Positions 21,825 to 30,377 of a stretch of DNA of 64,000 nucleotides are shown here, one piece after another. The stretch is from Eublepharis macularius. Lineage: Eukaryota; Chordata; Lepidosauria; Squamata; Eublepharidae. The stretch is taken from contig NC_072796.1 of NCBI RefSeq assembly GCF_028583425.1, positions 144,593,464 through 144,657,463 on the forward strand, read 5' to 3'. The stretch's first letter is position 1. Every line of letters begins with the position of its first letter. Position numbers and translations under genes: made by a program. The notes beneath the pieces are model-generated. The model ran no database searches. It saw only the letters and a program-made list of their open reading frames with translations, and was not told the origin of the DNA.

Positions 21825-21866
21825 GGGTTAGGGCTAGGGTTACTAGGGTTAGGAAAATAGATTTTT
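21825..21866 (-). repeat. in-frame telomere/3'-tail seam inside ORF1, copy 1
   Basis: Within the coding region the plus strand reads GGGTTAGGGCTAGGGTTACT then AGGGTTAGGAAAATAGATTTTTAT. This is telomere repeat followed by the same AAAATAGATTTTT tail found at every element 3' end. On the minus strand it encodes ...IKIYFPNPSNPSPNPDC... with no stop. Confidence 0.9.
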
Positions 21867-21889
21867 ATGTTCTCAGTCTTCTGGGCCTC

Positions 21890-22370
21890 CTGAGTTATGA
21901 AGGTCTCCTCATGAGTAAGAACATGTGTAACAGCGTCCCCAGCATTCAAGTTTTTCATAGGAGCAAAGGTCTCCTTGTGAGTAAGGACATGTGTAACAGC
22001 CTTCCCAGCACTCAGGTCTTGCTTAGGAGCAAAGATCTCCTCATGAGTAAGGACACGTGTAACAGCCTTCCCAGCATTCAAGTCTTGCTTAGGAGCAAAG
22101 GTCTCCTCGTGAGTAAGGACACGTGTAACAGCGTTCCCAGCATTCAAGTCTTGCTTAGCAGCAAAGGTCTCCTCATGAGTAAGGACACGTGTAACAGCGT
22201 CCCCACCATTCAGGTCTCGCTTAGCAGCAAAGGTCTCCTCATGAGTAAGGACGTGTGTAACAGCCTTCCCAGAGGCCAGGGCGTTCTTAGAAGAAAAGGT
22301 CTCCTCAAGAGTAGGGCCACGTGTAACGGGTTTACGAATGCTGTGGGTCTCCTCATGAGTAAGGGTGTCA
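21890..22370 (-). repeat. 66-bp coding tandem repeats (22-aa LTHEETF repeats), copy 1
   Basis: About seven units of a 22-aa motif with core VLTHEETFA and D-L-N-A-G spacing. Each unit carries ACACGTGT or a close variant, and so mostly an E-box CACGTG. Equivalent blocks lie at 23,800-24,340, 29,492-29,972, 31,402-31,942 and 35,035-35,450. Confidence 0.88.
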
Positions 22371-22590
22371 TTCAAGCTCTTACACCCCACGTCCTGGTCC
22401 AGATGATCCCCAGGGCCCTCATCTGTGACGTCAGAAGGCGCGACTCCCAAAGCGGATGGCAGCAGATGAAGTTCGAAGCCTTTTTCTTGTAGGCCATGCT
22501 GGGAAGTATGCTCTCCATGATCTCCATTGTCTTCTATAGGCAAAAATTCGATCTCAATTTGGGGGTCCCCCCAGGAAGGGGGGGCTCCAT

Positions 22591-22736
22591 ATTCGCACCC
22601 CCTGATGGGGGTACCCTTAGGAACAAGCTCTGACCAAAATTGAAATTTTTCTCAGAGATATAATAGGTAAAAAAAGCGAAAATCCAAACCAGGAAGTGAG
22701 AGCTCCTTGATCGCACATCTGGTATTCAAGGTGGGT
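22591..22736 (-). promoter_or_regulatory. shared 146-nt 5' leader of both element families
   Basis: The same leader, beginning CCACCCACCTTGAATA on the minus strand and ending at the ATGGAGCC start region, is exactly 146 nt in five copies: 22,591-22,736, 24,716-24,861, 30,193-30,338, 32,316-32,461 and 35,666-35,811. The constant length marks the true 5' end of the elements. As it abuts telomere repeat, any promoter must lie inside the leader or be supplied by the neighbouring element. I see no TATA box in sense orientation. Confidence 0.75.
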
Positions 22737-22775
22737 GGGGTTAGGGTTAGGGTTAGGCTTAGGCTTAGGGTTAGG
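22737..22775 (+). repeat. telomere spacer with GGCTTA variants
   Basis: About 39 bp of TTAGGG repeat containing two consecutive GGCTTA variant units. The identical spacer, variants included, occurs at 30,339-30,377. Confidence 0.95.
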
Positions 22776-24861
22776 AAAATAGATTTTTTTTTTTTAGGAA
22801 AATAGATTTTTTATTTAATAATAACCATTCTACAACAAACTGTAAGCAACAAAATCCAAGATACAAGATACATAATCACTATTGAAACAATAAAATACAG
22901 TTAAAGTACAAAAAACTAAACTGCCCTTGCTTCTGCTTCTTTTTAGCCGGTTGTTCCTCCGGGGACGAACTGTGGTCAACGACACCCTTAGGATATTTCG
23001 TTCTGGAGGAAGGGGCGATGTTTGAAGAGTCTTCATCGACTTGTGCCAGTTTGAATAAGTCCTCATAAATGTGGACCTTGTGTGTCTCTTTCCGTATTAT
23101 GTCAAGAAATCTGTCCTTCTGTTTAAGGAGTTTAGTATGCCGTTCAAGGTCCAGACAATCCACTAGGTGTTTATCCACATTTTGAATGGAAATTTCCATT
23201 TCTGTTAGCTGGTAACGAGCTTTACGTAGTCCCTCGGCCCATCTTTGCTTTTCCTCTTCGGTCTCTGGGGTAAGTCTGTGTTAGAGGAGACGATGTCTTT
23301 CTCCACGGGGATCTCCGAAGGAACAGGTTCCGATTTTGCTCTACAAGCTATAGGGGACTTAGCTAAATCCATCACCTCATCAAGATAACGGTCCATACGC
23401 CGCTGAGAAAAATCATCCCCCTTTCCCAGGACAAAGGAATCCTTTGATTGTTTACAAGCTGCTCTTTGGCGTTGGATAACAGCGACATCAATAGAGTCAA
23501 CCCGGGAAATACGGCCAGGACCGAGGTCGGAGTCAGAGGTAAGAATAAATTCAACTTCACTCCCTTGGTCAGGGCAGAGTCTTGACTGCTGTATGTCTTC
23601 CTGAAATTTGGTGCTGTGGGAGGGGCCCCTTGTCTGTTTAAGGGCCTGTCCTTGTTTCTCCATTTGCACAGCCGCTGTTATCGGAAGTCTATCTTGGCTT
23701 TTAATAGATTGCATATCTGGTTCAGCCGTGTCAACATCTGGGTCAGCAAGCGGGTCCATCACATCACAACACACTGGTGCGTCAGAATCAGGAATGGGAG
23801 TAGAGGTCTCCTCAGGAGTAAGGACCTGTGTAATAACGTTCTCGGTCTTCTGCGCCTCCTGGGTTATAAAGGTCTCCTCATGAGTAAGAACATGTGTAAC
23901 AGGGTCCCCAGCATTCAGGCCTTTCGTAAGAGCAAAGGTCTCCTCGTGAGTAAGGACACGTGTAACAGCCTTGCTAGCATTCAGGATTTGCATAGGAGTA
24001 AAGGTCTCCTCGTGAGTAAGGACATGTGTAACGGCCTCCCCAACATTCAGGTCTCGCGTAGGAGCAAAGGTCTCCTCATGAGTAAGGATGCGTGTAACAG
24101 CCTCCCCAGCATTCAAGTTTTGTGTAGGAGCAAAGGTCTCCTCATGAGTAAGGACACGTGTAACAGTCTCCCCAACATTCAGGTCTTGCGTAGGAGCAAA
24201 GGTCTCCTCACGAGTAAGGACACGTGCAACAGCCTTCCCAGAGGCCAGGGCGTTCTTAGAAGGAAAGGTCTCCTCAAGAGTAGGGCCACGTGTAACGGGT
24301 TTTCGAATGCTCTGGGTCTCCTCCTGAGTAAAGGTGCCATTCAAACTCTCACCCACCACGTCCAGGGCCAGGTCATCCCCAGACCCCTCTAAGGTTACAG
24401 CTGCCTGTTCTGTTGCTTGTTCCATTGAAAGCAATAGGGAAAAGGGATTCTCCTTTAAAGCAGCAGGGGTCTTCTGGGAGGGGTCAGAACCCAAAATGGA
24501 GGTCCGGTCAATATTCCCCAGGGGCCCTTGAACATCCTTACTGTCCGTTACGTCCGAAGGCGCGACTCCCAAAGCGGATGGCAGCAGATGAAGTTGGAAG
24601 CCTTTTTCTTGTAGGCCATGCTGGGAAGCATGCTCTCCATTGTCTCCATTGTCTTATATAGGCAAAAATTCGATCTCAATTTGGGGGTCCCCCCCCAGGA
24701 GGGGGGGGGCTCCATATTCGCACCCCTTGATGAGGGTACCCTTAGGAACAAACTCTGACCAAATTTGAAATTTTTCTCAGAGATATAATAGGTAAAAAAA
24801 GCGAAAATCCAAACCAGGAAGTGAGAGCTCCTTGATCGCACGTCTGCTATTCAAGGTGGGT
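22776..24861 (-). mobile_element. type 2 internal-deletion derivative, copy 1
   Basis: 2.09 kb, complete at both ends. The 3' end has the type 2 UTR (ccattctacaacaaactgtaagc) and the 5' end the shared 146-nt leader. Inside, the 3' UTR jumps at about 22,925 straight to the N-terminal third of ORF1. Relative to the full type 2 copy this removes the equivalent of about 36,007-44,415, that is all of ORF2 and two thirds of ORF1. The break has one or two bases of microhomology (gc). It keeps both termini and is presumably mobilised in trans, like a LINE-derived non-autonomous element. Confidence 0.88.
22879..24715 (-). pseudogene. type 2 ORF1 N-terminal remnant
   Basis: The coding remains are at 23,205-24,572 (455 aa) and 22,879-23,199 (106 aa). 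They include the 22-aa LTHEETF repeats, then MDLAKSP, then a basic coiled-coil-like stretch ending in the 3' UTR. A one-base deletion near 23,265, shared with the copy at 30,807, splits the frame. In addition, the leader ATG at 24,715 is out of frame and a TAA stop interrupts the 5' coding part near 24,657. No zinc knuckles remain. Confidence 0.85.
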
Positions 24862-24894
24862 GGGGTTAGGGTTAGGGTTAGGGTTAGGGTTAGG
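24862..24894 (+). repeat. telomere spacer
   Basis: About five TTAGGG units between the 5' end of the type 2 derivative and the 3' end of the next type 1 element. Confidence 0.95.
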
Positions 24895-25266
24895 AAAATA
24901 GATTTTTTTTAGGAAAATAGATTTTTTATTTATAAATACCATTCTACATACACACAAGAAAAAGCTTTAAAGAACAATCAAGAACATTAAAGAACAATAA
25001 AAACCAATAAAGAACATTAAAACTTTGCATTTTGCACTTTACACTTTGAAATTTGAATGTTACAGTAACATAGAATGCAGTAATGAAGAAAACAGTACTG
25101 AAGAAAAACAAGGTACATAAAGAAAGTACATAAAGACTTCAACACTCGTAAGAATAAACTTACTTTACTTCAACTGTATTTTCTGCTTCTGTCTCTTTAT
25201 TTCCACCCCCTACTAAATCATAGCAGGTGTGGCCTAACTTAAAGAAGTAAAGGGTAAAAGGTAAAC

Positions 25267-25588
25267 TTAAGTTCCAGGGGGGTTACCAAGGGGTTCCCCT
25301 GTCTTACGGGGGGGAGGCGAGGGTCTGAACTTCACCGTATAGTCCTTTTGTAAATTACCAGAGGGGGAAGACTCCCGGGACGACACTGCTGAGGCACCTC
25401 TTTGCTCCCTCTCCTCTCTTTTACTTGGTTCCTTGTCTTTACTTTGTTCCTTGTTTCCACCTCTCTTCTGTTCCTCCCCCTGTTCCTCTACTACCATCTC
25501 CAAATCCACTTCCTGTGTCTGTGAAGATTCACCTTCTCTCGCCCTTCGTTCCATTCTTTTTTCTATTTCACATGCTAAAAAATTGATC
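25267..25588 (-). pseudogene. C-terminal tail of type 1 ORF1, out of frame
   Basis: Encodes the charged tail (MERRAREGESSQTQE... to NPPGT) that in the copy at 62,104 is continuous with ORF1. Here it is separated from the upstream frame by loss of two bases in 'ttcctgtttg' (reads 'ttcctttg'). Confidence 0.85.
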
Positions 25589-28500
25589 TCATCCCTCCAA
25601 AATTCCTTTGTCCTTCATCCTCTTTCCTTCCTCCTGAGACCCTCCAGATTCCTCCCACTGCCGAAGCTTCTGAGTCACTCCCTCCAACTTCTCCTTAGTC
25701 TCATTACGCCACACCTCGAGTTCCTTCTCACTCATATCCTCCATGGTACGGAAAAGTGACTTCTTTGCCTCAACCTGAGCCTCCCTTTTTGTCTCCCTTT
25801 TTGTCTCTCTTCTAGCTTTGGGCCTCACCGTCTGAATCTCACCACCTCCTCCTCCTTCTGCTTGTGACTCAGTCTCCATCTCCTCGCACTCTCCCAGTAT
25901 TCCAAATCTATTTCTGTTATTAGGTGCTAACTTCTGGGTAACAGAGTATATCCCTCTCCTCACCTTACCTCGGGATGATCCTCTCACCTGTGTCCATCCT
26001 CCCTCCTCCCCGTCATCCTGCCTCTGTTTTTGCATTGTGCTTTCCTGATTCACAGAGGGTCTCTCCTCCTCAGTAGCTGTATCCCGAGGGGACTTATGTT
26101 TATGGACATGGGCCAGCCTAAGTTTTTCGTAAGCCTCAGGGTAAGCCCGGTTATAATAGGCATCTGGACACAGTAAATAAGTATGTCCCTCCCCACCACA
26201 CAAATTACAGGTAACCTCGTAAGTACAGCGGATTGAATCGTGGCCCCTCCTTCCGCAAGCGGCACACAAAGACGACGTGCAATATTGTCGAATGTGATCA
26301 AAACCTCCACACTGGAAACAAGCAGGAGGCTGCCCACTATATCTCGTTACACCTCTGTCACCCCCTAAGTAAAAGTATTTTGGAACGTGCCTGATGTTGC
26401 TACGGTGGTCCCTCTGTAATGACACGACTGCCTTATACTCCCCTTTCCACACATTCCACGCATTCATGGCTTTCCGGGGGGGTAGCAACACCTTGCAATG
26501 TCTCTCTAGCCTTCGCTCAACATCCTCCTCCGGAATGCTAGTGGTCCGGAAGGCAACAGTGAGAACTCTCGACTCGCCTCTAAATAGGGGCACCACATCA
26601 AAGTCAGAAAAGGGATTCCTCTCAGATTTTTGGAACGCCTTAAGTACTTGCCAGAAATATTGATAAGCCCGCTCAGTCACAAAACATACGTCTGTTTCTT
26701 TCAGATCAGGGGGCATAAGAACAGCTAGTATGTCCTGGGGGGAAACTTTTAAACATTCTAGCAGAGCATCCATCATGTATTCCTCTGTCAATTTTGTAGG
26801 GTCTGTTCCTTTATATCTAAACCGAACCACGAATCTCTGCCTAGGATCAAATTCAGACTCTTCTTGTTCCCTCATATTAAAGAACTCTTCCAGGAAATCC
26901 TCATCCTCCAATTTCTCCTTTTCAAAATCTACCCGACGTCTAAGAGGCTCCCCGATATTCTCTCCTCCCCTTGGTCCCGTTGTCCCTTTTTGTTTCCCTG
27001 CTGGGCCCTTAAGCATTTGGGCATAAGACCACCCTGAGGCTAACACAGAGCTTCTACCTGATGTGGTTGGAACTGCCTGGGGGTTCAAATCATCTGCAGT
27101 GGTCGTAGTTGACCCTATACTCAATCCCTCCCCAGCCTTTGTGCCTTCTGTAACATTATTAACCTTATTCACAGGAGGTTCTTTCTGCAAGGCTCCCAGA
27201 GGTCTTGCAGGCAGGTCCACATGGAGTTTACTTACAGAAAATAATGCAGTAGAACTAATGTCCATTGCCGTTATCACCCCTGAACGAGTCCCGTGCCGTC
27301 CCATCGTATTTGTCCTTTCAACATCTTCCAAAATCAAAGGAGCAAATGTCCCAGAAGCAGCAGTCCCAGAAGCAGCAGTCCCAAGAGGAGTATTCACAGA
27401 ATCAGCAATCCTATTTTGGTTCCTCTCATCGTGAGTAGAAATTGCTCCATTTAGTCCCTTTTGGTCAGGAGCCGCTCCATCCAAAATTCTGTTCCCTCCC
27501 GCCTCTGTCTGTGACAACTGAGGCTCAACTGTAAGAGAGAAAGCAAAAACGCCCGCAGGCCCAGTATCTTCCCTATCAACTACCCCTCGAGGGCGTTGTG
27601 CCTCTGTCAACCCCGGCACCCCCACTTTTTGTATTTCCCTCCTTTCTTCCCTGTCACACCCACCTTCTCCTTCATTGCTTTGAATATCTAGTCCTTCTGT
27701 TCTCTCTGCATACCCTCCCTCAGGAAACTCTTGCACACCTGTCTTCCCAAGGACTAGTCCTTCCACTTCCCAATCTTGTTTCCCTCCCCTTTGTTCGTCT
27801 TCCAAAGCTGGAATACTCTCCAGTTCCCCATCCGAGGCAGCAGCAGACTCCACCCCTGACAAACCCCCATCATCCTCACTAGTCTCCTCAACGTCCGTTC
27901 CACTTCCCCTCCCACCCTGACCTCCCCCGCCCTTTTCTGTAGAAAGCGTCTTGCTGATACTGGGCAAGGAAACGGCAACTAAAACCTCACCCGTTTCCGG
28001 GAGACCCTGTAAACCAGAGTCTCCCTGATTTCGAATCTGGGCCTCTTGTATCTCAGTCATCGTGGTCATCTGGGCTTGTGACGGAACGACCGCTGGACCA
28101 TCCGTCTTTACCGCGGCCTTCCCTTCAGATGGTCCCTTTTCTCCAGTCTTGTTTCCCGTTCCCGTGGGTTCCATCGCCCGATCCATCCTCCGAAGTCGAA
28201 CGTCGATCCAGTAGAAAGCCTGCTCGCACCAGGCCGCCCAGTCCTCATAAGTAAGTTCAGAGTTTTCATCATCGGGGCAGTCGTAAATGCCCGCAAACTC
28301 CTCCTGTACGCTTTCCTTCGCATACGTCTGAAAAATCCGCAAAGTATCCTTAAGTCCTTCTTCAGACAGCCAATCAGGATAGGTTTCCGTAGATGTACGA
28401 CCTTTCCGACCAATAACAAACCTATCAACAACTTTCACAGTCAGAGATTTAGCGTAAGCGGCTTTCTCCAAAGCTGGAGGCTCGGGTTCTATCTTCCCGG

Positions 28501-30145
28501 TCAAACAGTCCACAAGCACTGTCCTCTGCTTGTCCAGCATACCAATCACAACATCTTTGCTCTTCTTCTTCAACGTCACAGTGTTCACTATAGGCAAAGC
28601 CATGTGACCTACCAGAAAGGCCCAAAACTTGGCGAGATCTATTTTCTGCATCTCTTTGGGAACTAGGATGTCAAAGGCTTTAGAGATCTGTTGCAGCTTT
28701 ACTTTTTGCCAGGCTTCCAACAGATTCGCCTCCCTCGTATTTCGTGATGCATTTTTAACTTCCCCGTCTGTTTCCATATCAGTATCTGTTCCCATTGTAG
28801 AGGGTACCGGTGACTCATTTTGCTTGGATGGCACTGGAGACTGAGTCATCCGATTTCTCATCCTCTTCTTTTCTGGGTGACCCTCTGGGGATACCCGCAT
28901 CCTCTTCTGCGCAAGGTATTGAGCTGCCTCTTCATGAGCCGCCCTCTGCTCCTGTCGGTCATATGCTTGCACTAACCGCTTCAGTTCCTCACGACAAGCC
29001 ACACTCAGTTCGTATGCTAAAGACTTTGTACCTCCATCCATTTGCATCAACGCATCCACCTCCTTCCACTCCTCCATCAGTTCGGTCCGCTCATCAGGGT
29101 CCGTAGAATTCTTCAACTCACCCTCAATATCATCTCGCCTTGAATACAAGTCAAAACTGTATGACGTCTTCTCATCACATTCTCTGGCCAAACGTTTCTC
29201 TTCTTCTTTCATTCTAAGGTATTGTTCTCTCAATACCTTAAGTTTATCCTTTTCTGGTGTAGGTATCTTAACTATAGCTGTCTTGCTCAACACAGGAGAC
29301 TTGGAAGTCTTCCTAATATCTCTAGGAGACTTAGCTAGGTCCATATTCATTTCCAGATATTTCTCAAATTTTCGAGATCGTTCTTCAGCGTCCTCAGAAA
29401 CATTAGGTTCAAAATCAGGACAATCAGGGTTAGGGCTAGGCTTACTAGGGTTAGGAAAATAGATTTTTATGTTCTCAGTCTTCTGGGCCTCCTGAGTTAT
29501 GAAGGTCTCCTCATGAGTAAGAACATGTGTAACAGCGTCCCCAGCATTCAAGTTTTTCATAGGAGCAAAGGTCTCCTTGTGAGTAAGGACATGTGTAACA
29601 GCCTTCCCAGCACTCAGGTCTTGCTTAGGAGCAAAGATCTCCTCATGAGTAAGGACACGTGTAACAGCCTTCCCAGCATTCAAGTCTTGCTTAGGAGCAA
29701 AGGTCTCCTCGTGAGTAAGGACACGTGTAACAGCGTTCCCAGCATTCAAGTCTTGCTTAGCAGCAAAGGTCTCCTCATGAGTAAGGACATGTGTAACAGC
29801 GTCCCCACCATTCAGGTCTCGCTTAGCAGCAAAGGTCTCCTCATGAGTAAGGACGTGTGTAACAGCCTTCCCAGAGGCCAGGGCGTTCTTAGAAGAAAAG
29901 GTCTCCTCAAGAGTAGGGCCACGTGTAACGGGTTTACGAATGCTGTGGGTCTCCTCATGAGTAAGGGTGTCATTCAAGCTCTTACACCCCACGTCCTGGT
30001 CCAGATGATCCCCAGGGCCCTCATCTGTGACGTCAGAAGGCGCGACTCCCAAAGCGGATGGCAGCAGATGAAGTTCGAAGCCTTTTTCTTGTAGGCCATG
30101 CTGGGAAGTATGCTCTCCATGATCTCCATTGTCTTCTATAGGCAA
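25589..30145 (-). CDS. type 1 ORF1 gag-like protein, nearly full length
   Basis: An open frame of 1,518 codons. Approximate residues: 22-aa repeats 58-225; telomere-derived seam 228-245; conserved mid domain of unknown function 475-655 (VVDRFVIGR, TSTETYPDWLSEEGL); acidic low-complexity region 660-1,000; RRM-like half repeats FVVRFRYKG (about 1,100) and LTVAFRTT (about 1,195); three CCHC knuckles 1,275-1,330 (CFQCGGFDHIRQYC, CAACGRRGHDSIRC, CNLCGGEGHTYLLC). Such RRM-like plus CCHC ORF1 proteins are typical of the L1/Tx1 group and bind element RNA. The frame has no in-frame ATG at its N-terminus: position 30,145 is TTG, and the leader ATG at 30,192 is in the -1-related frame. A two-base deletion near 25,607 diverts the C-terminus, whose remaining sequence is at 25,267-25,554. 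Function is inferred. Confidence 0.85.
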   Translation of the reverse strand: MPIEDNGDHGEHTSQHGLQEKGFELHLLPSALGVAPSDVTDEGPGDHLDQDVGCKSLNDTLTHEETHSIRKPVTRGPTLEETFSSKNALASGKAVTHVLTHEETFAAKRDLNGGDAVTHVLTHEETFAAKQDLNAGNAVTRVLTHEETFAPKQDLNAGKAVTRVLTHEEIFAPKQDLSAGKAVTHVLTHKETFAPMKNLNAGDAVTHVLTHEETFITQEAQKTENIKIYFPNPSKPSPNPDCPDFEPNVSEDAEERSRKFEKYLEMNMDLAKSPRDIRKTSKSPVLSKTAIVKIPTPEKDKLKVLREQYLRMKEEEKRLARECDEKTSYSFDLYSRRDDIEGELKNSTDPDERTELMEEWKEVDALMQMDGGTKSLAYELSVACREELKRLVQAYDRQEQRAAHEEAAQYLAQKRMRVSPEGHPEKKRMRNRMTQSPVPSKQNESPVPSTMGTDTDMETDGEVKNASRNTREANLLEAWQKVKLQQISKAFDILVPKEMQKIDLAKFWAFLVGHMALPIVNTVTLKKKSKDVVIGMLDKQRTVLVDCLTGKIEPEPPALEKAAYAKSLTVKVVDRFVIGRKGRTSTETYPDWLSEEGLKDTLRIFQTYAKESVQEEFAGIYDCPDDENSELTYEDWAAWCEQAFYWIDVRLRRMDRAMEPTGTGNKTGEKGPSEGKAAVKTDGPAVVPSQAQMTTMTEIQEAQIRNQGDSGLQGLPETGEVLVAVSLPSISKTLSTEKGGGGQGGRGSGTDVEETSEDDGGLSGVESAAASDGELESIPALEDEQRGGKQDWEVEGLVLGKTGVQEFPEGGYAERTEGLDIQSNEGEGGCDREERREIQKVGVPGLTEAQRPRGVVDREDTGPAGVFAFSLTVEPQLSQTEAGGNRILDGAAPDQKGLNGAISTHDERNQNRIADSVNTPLGTAASGTAASGTFAPLILEDVERTNTMGRHGTRSGVITAMDISSTALFSVSKLHVDLPARPLGALQKEPPVNKVNNVTEGTKAGEGLSIGSTTTTADDLNPQAVPTTSGRSSVLASGWSYAQMLKGPAGKQKGTTGPRGGENIGEPLRRRVDFEKEKLEDEDFLEEFFNMREQEESEFDPRQRFVVRFRYKGTDPTKLTEEYMMDALLECLKVSPQDILAVLMPPDLKETDVCFVTERAYQYFWQVLKAFQKSERNPFSDFDVVPLFRGESRVLTVAFRTTSIPEEDVERRLERHCKVLLPPRKAMNAWNVWKGEYKAVVSLQRDHRSNIRHVPKYFYLGGDRGVTRYSGQPPACFQCGGFDHIRQYCTSSLCAACGRRGHDSIRCTYEVTCNLCGGEGHTYLLCPDAYYNRAYPEAYEKLRLAHVHKHKSPRDTATEEERPSVNQESTMQKQRQDDGEEGGWTQVRGSSRGKVRRGIYSVTQKLAPNNRNRFGILGECEEMETESQAEGGGGGEIQTVRPKARRETKRETKREAQVEAKKSLFRTMEDMSEKELEVWRNETKEKLEGVTQKLRQWEESGGSQEEGKRMKDKGILEG
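29427..29468 (-). repeat. in-frame telomere/3'-tail seam inside ORF1, copy 2
   Basis: Same seam as at 21,825, with one substitution (GGCTTACT for GGGTTACT). The reading frame stays open through it. Confidence 0.9.
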
Positions 30146-30338
30146 AAATTCGATCTCAATTTGGGGGTCCCCCCAGGAAGGGGGGGCTCCATATTCGCAC
30201 CCCCTGATGGGGGTACCCTTAGGAACAAGCTCTGACCAAAATTGAAATTTTTCTCAGAGATATAATAGGTAAAAAAAGCGAAAATCCAAACCAGGAAGTG
30301 AGAGCTCCTTGATCGCACATCTGGTATTCAAGGTGGGT

Positions 30339-30377
30339 GGGGTTAGGGTTAGGGTTAGGCTTAGGCTTAGGGTTAGG
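30339..30377 (+). repeat. telomere spacer with GGCTTA variants, second copy
   Basis: Identical to 22,737-22,775 including both variant hexamers, which marks the 7.6-kb dimer as a duplication. Confidence 0.95.

Larger units (their letters stand above)
17665..22590 (-). pseudogene. type 1 ORF1 (gag-like, three CCHC knuckles), frameshifted
   Basis: The coding sequence is split into frames at 19,100-22,543 (1,147 aa), 18,320-18,865 and 17,665-18,279. Damage includes a lost base near 19,110, a G-run of eight instead of seven at 18,872-18,879, and a lost dinucleotide near 18,330. The order of parts is: leader ATG at 22,590 (out of frame), 22-aa repeats, telomere-derived seam, conserved mid domain, RRM-like region, three CX2CX4HX4C knuckles, and a charged C-terminal tail ending in NPPGT. 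The intact homologue at 25,589 gives the full description. This centromere-proximal copy is the most damaged type 1 copy. Confidence 0.88.
17295..22736 (-). mobile_element. type 1 telomeric non-LTR retrotransposon, copy 1 (ORF1 only)
   Basis: This 5.44-kb element reads on the minus strand, with its 3' end at 17,295 against telomere repeat and its 5' end at 22,736 against telomere repeat. From 5' to 3' it has a 146-nt leader, one long gag-like ORF1 and a 3' UTR of about 370 bp. The 3' UTR ends in a duplicated tail unit (AAAAAATCTATTTTCCT) abutting CCCTAA repeats. There is no endonuclease or reverse transcriptase. The intact 5' end, shared with five other copies, indicates a full-length insertion, so the missing ORF2 is a family property and not truncation. 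Type 1 copies at 24,895 and 32,483 share the same 3' UTR. The layout resembles Drosophila HeT-A. Confidence 0.9.
24895..30338 (-). mobile_element. type 1 telomeric non-LTR retrotransposon, copy 2
   Basis: 5.44 kb, near-identical to copy 1. Homologous positions are offset by exactly 7,602 bp over most of the length. Same leader, ORF1, 3' UTR and tail. Together with the following type 2 derivative and the identical variant spacer it forms the second copy of a 7.6-kb dimer. The RT needed for its movement must come from elsewhere. Confidence 0.92.

Noticed and set aside
21890..22370. CRISPR-like spaced repeats
   Set aside because: The 66-bp units are contiguous, coding and similar along their whole length, so there are no unique spacers. 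The context is eukaryotic.
21911..22492. Plus-strand frame with repeated CNSLPSIQV-type units
   Set aside because: Antisense shadow of the LTHEETF repeats of ORF1. The same shadow appears at 23,616, 29,513, 31,590 and 34,653.
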